Source of the DNA: Topomyia yanbarensis | Lineage: Eukaryota; Arthropoda; Insecta; Diptera; Culicidae | Direction: 5' to 3' | Assembly: GCF_030247195.1 (NCBI RefSeq) | Contig: NC_080671.1 | Location: forward strand, 469,274,766-469,338,765 | Length of the DNA stretch: 64,000 bases | In this document: piece after piece, positions 36,159-46,916 of the stretch | Layout of the letters: each line of letters begins with the position of its first letter | Position numbering within the stretch: the first letter of the stretch is position 1 | Position numbers and translations under genes: made by a program | Notes under the pieces: generated by a model | Databases searched by the model: none | The model's input: only the letters and a program-made list of their open reading frames with translations | Told to the model about the DNA's origin: nothing

Positions 36159-38340
36159 TACAGTAGGATTCCGTTTTTGGCAACAATTTTATTTTTTTCA
36201 GTTGCCAAAACCGGAACCGTGCCAAAAAATGGAACCTTATTTTTAAAGTTTGGATTTTCAATTTACGACTTCAAAATTTTTAATCATATGTGAAATGAAA
36301 TGAGATGAAAGAAAAAATATGCAAATTCAATTTTATTCATGATTTTATCAAATTCAAACGTCGTACAGTGGGGCAAGCTTTCGACGCTCAAAACCTCTAC
36401 CGCCCTGGGTATATATCCTGGAGGATTAGTGTCTTTAGCAAAGCATCTTAGATGGAAATGATCATTATTTTGACAACTTTGGTTTTAATCTAGATAAGTA
36501 GAAACTGATCTAGATCAGTTCTATCTTTTGATAGAGGTGTTCTATCAAAAAACTTTCTTCGGCAAAGTTGTTTGCTTTGATATTTCTAACACATGTACTG
36601 AAGATATTTATACTTTATAACCTATGTAGATGGCGCTACATGACATTTAAAAAAATACTCGAGAAAATGAATTTTAACATTTGTTTATGAAAAATATATC
36701 TAGAAATAAATGTTTTATTCTTAAATGTCGAAAATATATAATAATAAAAATGCTTAAAAGAGTGATAGATGTTATTATGACATTCTAAGGTTGTTTTGAT
36801 CAAAAATATTAAAAAAAATGTTCCACAAAATTTGTAATAACCCACGAAGCGGCAGATGGCGGCTGCTGGAATTTTGCTTGTGATTAGTAAAAACCTTTAA
36901 CTTTATAACCACGAAGAGAAAAAAGTGGGGCAAGGTGGGCCTTTTGCAGACAAATGAAATCAGGCAAAAAATATAATTCAAGTTAAATAGTTCCCACTTC
37001 GCTAGAGAATTTTTGAGAAAACTAAAATATATGCAAATATTTTCTTGTTTTCGAATTCAAATATAATATTTCGAACTGAGAATAAATTTATCAAGTAATT
37101 TATAAAGTAATCTTATTAAAATCACTACTGTGTCTAGTCCTGCAGTTTCTGCAGTTTTCCGAATTGTAGTTTAGTCATAAGGCTGTGCTTATTCTTTGCA
37201 AGAAACGTTTATCAGTCAGTTGTCAAAATAATGCTCATTTTCATCCAAGATACTTTTCCGAAGACACAAATCCTGCAGGATACATACCCAGGGCGCTAGA
37301 GAATTTGAGCGTCGAAAGTAGCATTCAGCCCACTGTGCCGTCCTGTAGAATTCTCACAATCTTCGCGCACTTCTCGAGTGCAATTCCCCTTATTACGAAG
37401 ATGTAAAATAGCATTTAATTCGAATCGCTTTTCTTCGGCCCACTGAACGTCAAAACTTGACCAATTCACTGAATGGTAGTGTTGATTTCGCTCCTGGGGC
37501 TGTTATGTCTTTCTGAAAATTATTGAACAATTTTGTTTAAAAAACATAGCTCTTTTTAAAAATTTATAAATTACCCTGTAGTCCCCCTCCCGTTTTGACT
37601 GACTTCTATCTTAATATTCGCACTAGTTTTTCACATACACATATTATGGTTCTGATGAAGAATGATGTTCATAATGCCTTTGATGGGTATTGAACTGAAT
37701 AAATTTCCTTTTCGCGTTGAATCGTGATGATCATCATTCATATTTTTCCATTTTTTTAGGGTGCCGACAACCGACCACATTTTTCAAAATGGTAAACAGT
37801 TATCATTTTACTAAATTGTTAATAACTTTTTTTAAGTTGACAAATGAAATTAAATTCTTCGATAAGTTATTAGCTACGGCCTCTAGCTTTCTATTGGTTT
37901 TCTATTCCCATATATTGTTTAATTGGAGTAATGTTGTGAGCCAAAAACACAACCGAACACTTTCCCCTACATAAATAATGCATCTCTACACTTATTGTAA
38001 TGATTAAATAAAACACGTATTGTGTAAAATATACGTAACCCTTAAATACATAACACTGTTTTAAAACAACATTGCGAAAAACATCTCAAAATTATCACAG
38101 TAATGTATTGAAGCTATGAGAAAATTTTCACAATATTAAAAAAAAATGATTTTCGCCTTTGATGGTTAATATTACTCCCATGTTTGGAAATGAAGTCAAA
38201 TGTGATGTAAATTGATACAAAAAAATATCTTTTGCACATTTCTAAAAGACTTGTTATGACCCACAAAAAACGGAACCCATTTGTTTCCAAAATCCGAGTG
38301 TGCCAAAAAGGGAGCATGCCAAAAACGGAATCTTACTGTA
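36159..38340. mobile_element. TA-flanked (Tc1/mariner-like) element nested in the TTAA-flanked one
   Basis: TA lies at 36159-36160 and 38339-38340. The left end from 36161 begins CAGTAGGATTCCGTTTTTGG and the right end on the minus strand begins CAGTAAGATTCCGTTTTTGG: a TIR of 22 bp with one mismatch. A TA duplication and CAGT start fit Tc1/mariner. The 2.18-kb interior has no transposase frame, but further GGAACC and GCCAAAAA words repeat near both ends. It contains a third inverted-repeat element at 36368-37335. Confidence 0.8.
36368..37335. mobile_element. Third-level nested inverted-repeat element
   Basis: The left arm from 36368 starts CAGTGGGGC, then TTTCGACGCTCAAA, CGCCCTGGGTAT, ATCCTGGAGGATT and GTGTCTT. 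The right arm ending at 37335 carries the same blocks inverted and in order over about 70 bases, with a small indel near the tip. The flanks are TA on the left and TG on the right, so the TA duplication is either decayed or the ends are a base or two off. No coding capacity is seen. Confidence 0.75.
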
Positions 38341-38480
38341 CTTGCTTTATAACTTTGTAGAACATCAATTGGTTATATATGCAACAGTTAATGATTTATT
38401 ATAAAGTTAATGAAATGTGCACTCAGTGCACGACGCGAGTGCTCGTGTAATTTTTTTTAACGCGACTTCCGGAAGGTTAA

Positions 38481-39588
38481 CTGTGCTGCTTCTTAGGAAC
38501 GAAGCAAAGACGATGATACCTATTTAAGCGCAATCCAGTCACTCTAAGTCGAGTTATCAACGAAATAGTGTGACATCCTGAACAATGAGATGAATATGGG
38601 CTCGTCAACCCTATATGGTTTACTTAACGTAATAATGAAACCTTAAAGCAATACTTCATGCGTGTTGCCAATCTCGTGTCGATGAACATTTCAAGGCTAA
38701 CTTCGATGTCGAAGGATGCAGTAAACTAGCGTCACTTCTAACATTGAGGAAGGGCAAAATTTGGTGAACATCAAAGTAGATTATGTAATCCAAGTCCCAG
38801 TCCGCACCGTCAAAAACTTAAAATAACATTATCGTTCTGTTCTTATGTATTAACCAAATAGTATACTTTTCAATACTTTGCAATAGGTTATGAGTCTTTT
38901 TGCGGCATAGCAACATTTTTGGAAGCTCCCTCTAACTGTATTCTATTTTCTACATCGTTCGATCATCACATGTAGTCAGAAACCATGAAGGAAAGTGAGA
39001 TAGATAATCAAATGTGATCAACCGGGTTGCCATCAGTATTGTAATATTTTATATATAAGATTTTATGTTGATGTATTGAGTTGTAGTTTAAGTAAAATCT
39101 CGACCACCGCCATAGGCGGTTGGTTCATAACCTACTCTGTGTTAGAGGAAAAGTTGTAATAAAATTGTTTTATTTCGTCCACCTGGTCTGTAACGAATAT
39201 ACTTGAACTGCGTAACCAGCAGCAACTTAAGCGCCACTCTTCGTCAAGAAGAGGTTGCTGCGGCTATTTGCGAGCCCGTCTGAGGCTCCTATCTAGGGCG
39301 GGTTGAAAAGTTGTTCAAACACTCGAATTCACTCAAAAGCTCCCCAAGAGAGGCAAATTCTAAAATTGTTGCAATGGACCAAATTCAAACCTTCGACGAG
39401 AGGATATTCAGTGATCATTAACGTAGCGGAATTGATAATCTAAATCTTGAACCAAATTAACGGAAGAGCAATTCGATATATTCATCTTCGACTAAGGCCT
39501 ATGCTTCCTACGTGACGTCACTGATATCTTTCTGGTACAGGCTAATTTAAGACTAGGTTTTACAAATTTAAAATAGTTTTGACCTTAC
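38481..39588. other. Non-coding stretch, no feature recognised
   Basis: A segment near 39060-39200 looks like a transcript-end or LTR-type region (AATAAAATTG near 39158) but has no second copy in the window to prove it. Nothing else is recognised. Confidence 0.4.
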
Positions 39589-40157
39589 GTGCTGGTGCGA
39601 AAGCTAAATGCTGCTGACGTTCTGCATGTCGTTCGTTGATAGCATCCTCCGGCGAAAGCGTGTTTCATGCGATGACTCGCGGTCGGGATGACCACGTGTT
39701 TGCTGGTATTACTGGTGCAATTGATCGGTGGGAGCGGTATGTAGAGGCGTTTTATGCTGAACCGTAGTATGCGCCGCTTACGTGTGCTGAATGAGCCGTT
39801 TTCGGAGGTATAGCGATGACACTGCTCGACGAGCCGCCGGATGTTTAATTCGCGCACAGATGGCGTGGCACGCGGTCTATCCGGTGCGATGTTCTGCGTT
39901 TTCGGATGCCAGTATCTCGTTGCGCAACTTTGCGCGATGCTTTGGCTAGACTGATGTGACACAAGGGGGTGGTGGCGATGCGCTGGGGTCACACGGGCGG
40001 AAAATAGCGCACTCACGCACGTGGTTAGCGTGAGAGGGGTCTGTTGAAAGGCGCAAGGATAATTCGTTGCGCGCGCTTCCAGATTGAATTCGCAACCCTC
40101 AATGACGAGCCACGTGTAGACAGGCACCCTTGTGTCGTTGATCGTCGATTTTGGAAC
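39589..40157 (-). other. Possible internal exon of an unidentified gene
   Basis: On the minus strand a polypyrimidine tract ending TTTTTTTCCTTGGCAG precedes 40157, and GTAAGG follows 39589. The 569 bases between are open in one frame (about 190 codons, part of the frame 40178-39585), and are clearly richer in G and C than the flanks. The predicted peptide is Ser/Thr/Arg-rich (for example TRVPVYTWLVIEGCEFN near its start) and resembles no family I know. Against it: no second exon is identified, and transposon UTRs can also be GC-rich and open. This is the only host-exon candidate I can point to. Confidence 0.25.
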
Positions 40158-40170
40158 CTGCCAAGGAAAA

Positions 40171-40211
40171 AAACCCACGTTGAACAGTAGTGGGTTTAAT
40201 GCTGTTCAACG
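40171..40211. other. Two overlapping inverted repeats (alternative hairpins)
   Basis: AAACCCAC at 40171-40178 pairs with GTGGGTTT at 40190-40197. CGTTGAACAG at 40178-40187 pairs with CTGTTCAACG at 40202-40211. The arms interleave, so the two perfect hairpins exclude each other, or would form a pseudoknot with very short loops. The structure lies directly upstream of the possible exon on the minus strand. Confidence 0.6.
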
Positions 40212-41439
40212 GGCGTCACCTTCAATTATCCGAATATACCGACAAAGCGTCAAGCTTACCATATGTCACTGAGCACGTTTCTCCTGCAGGACTAAACCTT
40301 GGCACTAATCGCCTTTTAAACAATCTAAGCGTATTGGCCCTAGAGTTTTTAAATAGCACGTTAATACTCTTAATTTTAGGTTCACTCTAGCTAACTCACG
40401 TGTCAATTCCACGATACGGCACTACAGCGTGGATTTGGCACCTTTTGTGAACTGATCGAGATCACAGCTTCCAATCAAATGGTTCAAGAGAAACGCGATA
40501 ACATGGCATGATCTCGAAGCTATTGTCCGCTTTTTTACCCGACAACAATTTTCGAAATAACGCTACTGATCCTCAATACCATCTCGTTCTAACAGTAAGG
40601 TTTCCCATCAGGTTTGCTCAGCCTCCCTTTGTGCTGATTGTTCTGTGTAATTGCAAAATCAAACCAGCGGGTAGATTTTGCCAAACCTAGCGATCGATTT
40701 GAATGAGATCCGAATGGAACTCAAAGGAAAACTCACGCGAAAGGCTTTAGCGATCTCTTTAAGCGAACGATAGAGTGCGCATCAGTTGCTGCAAATTAGC
40801 TTTGGTACCTATAAGGTGCTTTTAGTGGTAGCGTTAGTTTAGTGCACGCATAAATTGGGTGAATGACTTAAACTTTACAGTTCTGTTCTGTGAACTTACC
40901 TTGTCTGCATATATCTACACCGGGTTGGATTCGCCATCTGAAATGAAATAAGTTCTTGGTCCACCACACCCGATTAAACTGGACGTACCTGGAACAAAGC
41001 GTAGAAAAGGTCCCTGACGTATCAAGTCTAGTGCTATAACCTCAAGATTATTTAACATGTACATGAAAAGAAGTCTCGTTCGGCAATAGAACTTGTTGGC
41101 TATCATCTGGAGAGCTACAACTACAGCTTAGTGCAAGATGCACTGAAATTAACAAAAAGTATGGGACAAAATGAAGACGGCATTTCTGTTTTAATATGGT
41201 CAACGAATAACCGGTACCATCGCTCAGTCATACATTACCAACTCCTAAATTCCGGTGACGAAATCAAGCAGCAGATACTGGTCCTACGTGCGACCAAGCA
41301 AATTACCAGTACCCATCCCAACGAACTCAAGGTTGAGGTAACTTCACACCAGCTCCTCAATAATCCACGATCTGGAGATCTCGACAAAAGTCTTGCTCTA
41401 AGTACGGCTCCTATCTACCCAAATACGTCTACCTCGTCA
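40212..41439. other. Non-coding stretch, no feature recognised
   Basis: The 103-codon plus-strand frame at 41131-41442 has no recognised domain. It may belong to the N-terminal part of the LINE ORF1 that follows, but no motif proves it. Confidence 0.4.
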
Positions 41440-42110
41440 TGATGAGAGTCAATGTAAGAAGATAGTACGCCATGGTGCTATGGTTTTGCGCCGACTGTAG
41501 CATCACGGTGATTAAGTCGAAAGCGCAGAATGCGTCTGCCGCTGTAGTCGAGCACATCGCGTTTCGGATTGCTTCAATAAATGCTTCAAGGACGTCCTAC
41601 CAATTCTGTAGTCAAAGCTATTTCAGATAAGTTGCTCTCGAGCCAATTGCCGGTTCCAAGATCAATTTATCCGAATATAGAGCGTCCTCGTGAACTTGTC
41701 ACCAAGGATTTGCCGGATAGAACACCCGCGGCGCTCATCCTTACTAGTGGAACTCGATTAATTGAAAATCTACCGAAAGTCATCGAAACAATACCAAAAC
41801 CAGCGGACAAGTATTTGGTGTACCTATCCCGTATTGCACCGTAGGTTTCGGAGGATGATATTGCTGCCTTGGTTCGCGAGTTTTACCTGACTGCCAGCCT
41901 GTTGTGAAGTAATTGGTAAAAAAGGACACAGATTTGAAAACACTAGCGTTTGTGTCTTTCAAAGTCGGTGTCGGTCTGAAATATAGCTTTGGACTCCTCC
42001 ATTTGGCCAAAAGGAGTGAATGGATGATGGACAGCGTTCTCAGGATTTTTGGGGACCGAGTGTATCGAAGGTACCCCAAATAGAGACACCGTTATCATCC
42101 CAAACGGCAG
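41440..42110 (+). pseudogene. LINE ORF1 relic with PHD-finger end (CR1-group type)
   Basis: MVLWFCADCSITVIKSK near 41472-41525 looks like the last Cys pair of a PHD-type zinc finger, a domain found in ORF1 of CR1-group LINEs. A frame at 41581-41844 ends YLVYLSRIAP, and reading continues past that stop in the same frame as VSEDDIAALVREF. After a frame change it reads LVKKDTDLKTLAFVSFKVGV near 41912-41975, a folded-domain pattern typical of such ORF1 proteins. The copy has at least one stop and two frame changes. The assignment rests on remembered family features and is moderate. Confidence 0.45.
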
Positions 42111-42179
42111 CAACTTCAGCGCTGCTTGTGACGTACTCGCAAGAAGATTAAAAACTCAACCACCGGTGGACTTTGAAGC

Positions 42180-43800
42180 GTGAGCCCGATCTACGCGATG
42201 AAAAAGGAAATGATCCGGATTAAAACCAATAACGGTATCGAATTCCCTGAAGCCAGAAAGCTGGCCAAACAAAACTCTATCACTGGCCCGCACTTCAAGA
42301 CTCTTGCAGCCCTGGACAACTTTGATCCACAAAAGGAGTATACGGACGACCTTTCGGGGATCATCCACCACGTCGCTGAAGTTAGCATCTCCCGAATCAG
42401 TACTCCTCCCACCCGCGGAGAGCGTTCCACTGGCGATGCACAGAGGTCACAAACGCCATCAAAAACCGCTTACGAGCCCTCGGAACCTACCTGCAAACTT
42501 CTGCTCTGGGTCACCGGGTCCAACAATTTTGGTCAGCTCAGAAACGACACAAGTTGAGGAAAGCTGTCGCCGAGGCCAAATCGGCAAGCTGGTATGCAAT
42601 TCTGGACGGAATTCACCCCGTGTCGTCCATAGAAGAAATTAGACGACGAGTAAATGCACTTAGCGGAATCAGGTGTAAAATCCGGTTCTCGATGGAAATC
42701 GGAGGCGTCGTAACCTTGGAGGCTTGCGAGATCGCCGACGAGCTGGGTCAGTACTGTCCCTCACTTTCTCTGCGACCTCTTCGCTTTCATTCGAGTTCCA
42801 GGCCAGGAAAATCCTACTCGCTGCAAGTCAGGCACATTCACCGAGTAGCATGGAGTACTGGACAAAACATTGACGGAATAAACCGCATCCTGATCTCACA
42901 GTACCACGGGTCTATCAGGACCGCATCCAAACTTCTGCCCGCATACCAGATAAAAGGGCCTGCGTCGAAGCCGGACTACTCGCATCCCAGTGGACAATCA
43001 CTCTGAAGACCCCCCGGGCGCGTGCTCAGCATCCTTAAACGCACAACTAGAAATGACGAGTCGGCAACAATGAAAACTACCAAAGGAATCCCCCAAGAAT
43101 TGGCGGGATCCCTTCCAACAGCCGTCGCCCGCCTCCACCATATATGGCTCCGCCTCTGAAACGTCAGGGCACCCCAGATCGACACTTTACAGCCTCTCAC
43201 GGCCAGAGAAGAAGTACCACCTGAAGCTGCACTCTTCGGGCACCGCTTCCCGAATCACATCTGTATGTATACCGACGTCTCCAAAAGAGACAACGATGTC
43301 GATATAAGACTCCGCAGTGCCGGGAACGACTCTCTTTCCACCTGTCCGCCCAATGCTGTCGCACTAGCTTATCCTGGAGGTCCGCAGACACCGGTACAGT
43401 CATCTACTTGAACTCAACTTCTAATCGCACTGGGAGTCGACAAGTCTCCGCACCACTTCATAGAGGCCAGCGAGCTACAATACGATCCCGTTGGATCCCC
43501 GAACATTGCAACATTAAGGGAAACGTCAACGCCGACTGTTGAGCGGCACATTGCTGCAGACCGAGAAGACCTGTCGATGGATATAATCCGGCAATTTGCA
43601 AGGAGTCTGACAGACAATTTCACCATCTTTCTAAGGCCACCTAAACAAAATCAAGGGAATCCCAGCAAAGTGGGAGCATCGACACGAAAAGAGTGGAAGG
43701 TGCTTGCCCGACCGCGTACCAGGCGCACCATATTCTCTCACGCCCCACCATTCCCTGCTTCCAGTCTGTCTCATATGCGGGACTCTACATAAAAGGTTAT
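42180..43800 (+). pseudogene. Mosaic relic of an RNase H-bearing LINE (ORF1 end, ORF2 linker, RNase H)
   Basis: Three blocks abut. At 42180-42420, KKEMIRIKTNNGIEFPEARK matches what usually follows the zinc knuckles in Gag-like ORF1. From 42421 to 43006 an open frame reads HRVQQFWSAQKRHKLRK, ASWYAILDGIHPVSSIEEIR and EIADELGQYCPS, the linker between endonuclease and RT. From about 43010, HICMYTDVSKRDND near 43250-43290 corresponds to the first RNase H motif (usual Gly replaced by Val), and a degraded TKRVEGACPTAYQAHH-like end lies near 43680-43740. Endonuclease and RT are missing. Multiple frame changes follow 43006. It is more GC-rich than its surroundings. Confidence 0.55.
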
Positions 43801-44679
43801 CACAGTAGGATAGATCAGCTAGCCATGGCACTAAGACCAATTTTCTCATGAATGCATTAGTGTTGTATGATTCATTTTTAATATGCATATTTAAATATAC
43901 ATGTGGATAGCTAAAACAGTAGTATTTATTATCTATTTCCACAACTGAACTGTGATGACGTTCATACTGGAAAATAACATATCGTTCGGAAAATCCCAAA
44001 TGTTGCATGTCGCCATTTTTGTGCAACAACCGGAAAAGACCAAATACGTTGTATTATAATCACCATTAGCGGCTCAGGAAAGCTGAACCTGACAGATGCT
44101 CATAACTTCAATCCCATGAACTGCGAAGAAATAAATATCTCCTCACGTAGACAATCGCTAACCAGCGAAAGGGCATAAACCTCCGACCGTAGGTTAAATT
44201 TTTTAGTCCCTTTAGTCAACCTCAGCCTTCGGTATGAAGAGATACCTGAGCTCCCGTACGCCTCCTGTTGTTAGTCGCCTCTTACGACATGATAATTGCT
44301 CAAATACTTCGCGAGATTTCAGCTCGCCGAATATCACACGGCTTTCAACCACCTGATCATGATGTTAGATGAAACAGTTTGCATGGTTGGATGGCGATAC
44401 ATAATTTTGTTTATACACTACTCTTCTGTATTTTGTTTAGTAGACATGGTCTATTGACAGAATATGTTGCCAGGTATTACAACAACGGGTTACTAGAAGA
44501 CGAACAAAACAACGGGCCATTACACTATGACAATGGTATCTGTCGTTATGTTATCGACGTTTGTTTCTTTATTGCGGTTGCTGGTTGTTGCCTTGGAGGC
44601 ACTGGGTGCAATCTTTGTTACTGCTCAGTTGGTACTGGCAGTAGGTTTCGAGAAACAAAATTCATCAGTTATTGGGTGG
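43801..44679. other. Non-coding stretch with a LINE-tail-like motif
   Basis: GTTGTTAGTCGCCTCTTACG near 44268-44287 resembles a motif common at insect LINE 3' ends, so 44040-44340 may be the 3' UTR of the preceding mosaic relic. The 102-codon frame at 44379-44687 is not recognised. Confidence 0.35.
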
Positions 44680-44770
44680 CTTTTTGATTGTTTGATTGTG
44701 TTTTAGCAGCATATGTCAAAGGATGTTTGATGGTGTTAACTGTAGTAGGTTGATTTTTCTTCTCGCCTTC

Positions 44771-44795
44771 GGCGCATGACTCTCCGTCATGTGCC
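44771..44795 (+). promoter_or_regulatory. Leader hairpin of the ORF1-only element
   Basis: GGCGCATGAC and GTCATGTGCC pair over 10 positions (one G-U) around the loop TCTCC. It lies in the presumed 5' UTR, where it could act in RNA packaging or translation. The role is inferred only from position. Confidence 0.55.
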
Positions 44796-44979
44796 ATCTG
44801 GCTACAGAACTGGTACGTAGAAATCTAACCAGAGTATATGCCAAGCATTATTTGCTTCACAGTCTACTTTCTACTTCTGCCGCAGTCAGACGTACAATCG
44901 AGTCAAGTGAACAACAGGCCTCTCGATCCAGTGTGCATTGTCTTGAGAACAAAGGAAACATCGGATTATTCTTGTCATC

Positions 44980-45888
44980 ATGAGTTAAGTTGACGAAAAA
45001 GCTCTACTCCGACCCAACGCTGCGGTCGTTGACTTTAAATTTTGTTTAAAACGACCGAGTTTTAGTGAAGTGGAATACCTTCTGAAGGTAAAAATGCAAC
45101 TTAGACTTACGGAAGTGTCGTACCTTCAGTATCATCATCTTCGCAGTGCAGTGTTAATATCATTCAACACGTTAGCACAAGCCGAGCGTTTCGTTTTGAA
45201 GAACAACTTAAAATACGTGGTTGAAAGTGACAACGTTGGAATTAAGATTCCCGTATATATTGAGAATGATTATATAGATGTAAAGTTATATGACCTATCA
45301 CCTCTTACCCCTCCTGAGCCAATTGCAAAATGCATGTCGCAATACGGAGAAGTAGAATCCGTTACACCTGATACTTGGAGAAATTTCTTCCCGGGTACTC
45401 CTAACGGCGTTTTTGTAGTGAGGATGCGGGTTGAAAGGCCTATACCCTCCTACTTGACAATAAAACTCAAAACTCACGGAACTACAATTATGCAAACTAC
45501 GCTATGCACCCATGAGGGGCAAACTCCTACGTGCAAGTATTGTAATCAGATAGCTCATCATGGACAACCTTGCGCGGAAGATGCAGAGGAAGACGCATCT
45601 CAACCGACCGCCAGCTCATCTACGGCAAACCAACCCAAAACAGAGTTTTCAATACCAATGCCTGAACTACAAACGGTGGCCAAATTTGTGGCAGCAGTTG
45701 CACAGACCATAATGACAACCACAAAAGAATCATCCAGTACCGCAAAATCAACTGTAAGCAGCATTGGCAAGGATAACAATAACAGTGACGGATTTACGCT
45801 GGTCAACAATAAGTGCAAGAAACAGGGAAAAACATCTGATCGCGGACACCAAGATGGCTTCGACCTGGACGTGAAAAACAAAAAATAA
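44980..45888 (+). pseudogene. LINE ORF1 (Gag-like, one zinc knuckle), stop at codon 3
   Basis: The best start is ATG at 44980, followed by AGT and then TAA at 44986. The same frame is open from 44989 to the stop at 45888, so one nonsense codon breaks an otherwise whole ORF1. Downstream starts (GTG 45070, ATG 45094) would lose about 30 N-terminal residues. Counting from 45070, an RRM-like segment runs from VYIENDYIDVKLYDLSP (62-78) through GEVESV and WRNFFPGTPNGVFVVRM (103-119). A single knuckle C155-C158-H163-C168 follows (CKYCNQIAHHGQPC), then an acidic Ser/Thr-rich tail and a Lys-rich end. It would be an RNA-binding Gag-like protein. Confidence 0.7.
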
Positions 45889-46034
45889 TTAAATGACTCC
45901 CCAGATGCAGATTGCCAGCAAACCCCGCGAAAGAAGGTCTCCGCTCGCAATAAAAAGTTGCGCGAACGAGATCCAACATTATAATAATATTTGTTTATAT
46001 TTTTATTTTTACATTTGTAAACATATAAAAGATC

Positions 46035-46067
46035 CACAGCTCCGTTAAGCTACCGCTATGAGCCGTG
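46035..46067 (+). promoter_or_regulatory. 3' UTR hairpin of the ORF1-only element
   Basis: CACAGCTC and GAGCCGTG pair over eight positions with one mismatch around a 17-base loop. AATAAA follows at 46071-46076. LINE 3' hairpins are often what the RT recognises, so this may be the mobilisation signal. That role is inferred. Confidence 0.5.
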
Positions 46068-46085
46068 TCAAATAAACAAATTATA

Positions 46086-46403
46086 AAAAAGCATTATTTG
46101 CTTATAGTTAATGTTAATGTTGACTAAAAGAGACAGATAGGAAGAGCTAGGTTTGGTCAGCAAAACATCAATCACACAAATGCCGTTGTGCACGCCAGTG
46201 AAAAATTATCTACAAGTAATGCTCGTAACGGGTGCCACTTCTCCATGTTCCAACATGAATTTTTATTGTGGTCTGATTTGGTGCGCGGTGCTAGGTGAAA
46301 GTACTTTGATTTCGACATCGAAGTAAACAGGGATCTGGATTTTAGCGTTGTCATGTTGACCTAATTTGAGTTTCTTGCTATTCTTTGCAATGAAGGTTTC
46401 TAC
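46086..46403. other. Non-coding stretch
   Basis: Nothing is recognised between the half-LINE tail and the hAT-like end at 46404. Confidence 0.5.
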
Positions 46404-46916
46404 CAGGGCCAGAGCCGTAGCGTGCGGTTGGCCGGGTTAGCCCGCGCCAAGGGCTCCAAGCTTAGGGGGGCGCTTAAATCGTGATCTATTTATAAAACAA
46501 GTGAGAATAAGCCATTTCCAAGCAAACACTAACTTATTGTTCGAAAATCGAACTGAAAAAGAAAGCCAATGTAAACACCAAAGTAGTGGATTCAGAGTTG
46601 GCAGGATCGTAGTAACCATGTGCGTCGGGTGCGAAAATTTTTCGCTGTCGTCAATTTGTTTTTCGACGAAAATTTTAAATTTTGGGAAAAATGATTTGTG
46701 TTAAAACAAATTTTCAACAGGTTGATTTGAACTTGAAGAACGAACAAATCTCAAATCATACCCTACTATGTTCAATTCGCAGTTGTTTGTTTGCATCAGT
46801 TATTCAAACAGCCGAGCTGCTCAATAATTTTCCATTCATTTTCAATTTCATTGTCCCTGTGAATATCTCTCTACTGGGGTATTGACTAGGTTTTTCAAGC
46901 AAAACTACTCTGAACA

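Larger units (their letters stand above)
34989..38480. mobile_element. TTAA-flanked (piggyBac-like) DNA transposon, outer element of a nest
   Basis: TTAA lies at both borders (34989-34992 and 38477-38480). The left end starts CCTTCCGGAGGTCGCG and the right end, on the minus strand, CCTTCCGGAAGTCGCG: a 16-bp TIR with one mismatch. Just inside both ends is GTGCACTCAGTGCAC (35012-35026 and 38417-38431), palindromic except at its centre and in the same direction on both sides. TTAA duplication is the hallmark of piggyBac-type transposition. No transposase frame remains, so it is non-autonomous. It carries a tandem array (35255-36003) and was later invaded by a TA-flanked element (36159-38340). 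Confidence 0.85.
44680..46085 (+). mobile_element. ORF1-only non-LTR element (half-LINE)
   Basis: A 5' leader with a strong hairpin (44771-44795) is followed by a Gag-like ORF1 (44980-45888). After about 150 bases come a second hairpin (46035-46067), an AATAAA signal (46071-46076) and an A-rich end near 46085. No endonuclease or RT is present anywhere downstream. The layout matches non-autonomous LINEs that keep ORF1 and both UTRs and would rely on an RT supplied in trans. The 5' limit is approximate. Confidence 0.6.

Noticed and set aside
39060..39200. Possible LTR of a retrovirus-like element
   Set aside because: No second copy, no primer-binding site or protease/RT of LTR type in the window. 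Resemblance is only to an AATAAA-containing transcript end.
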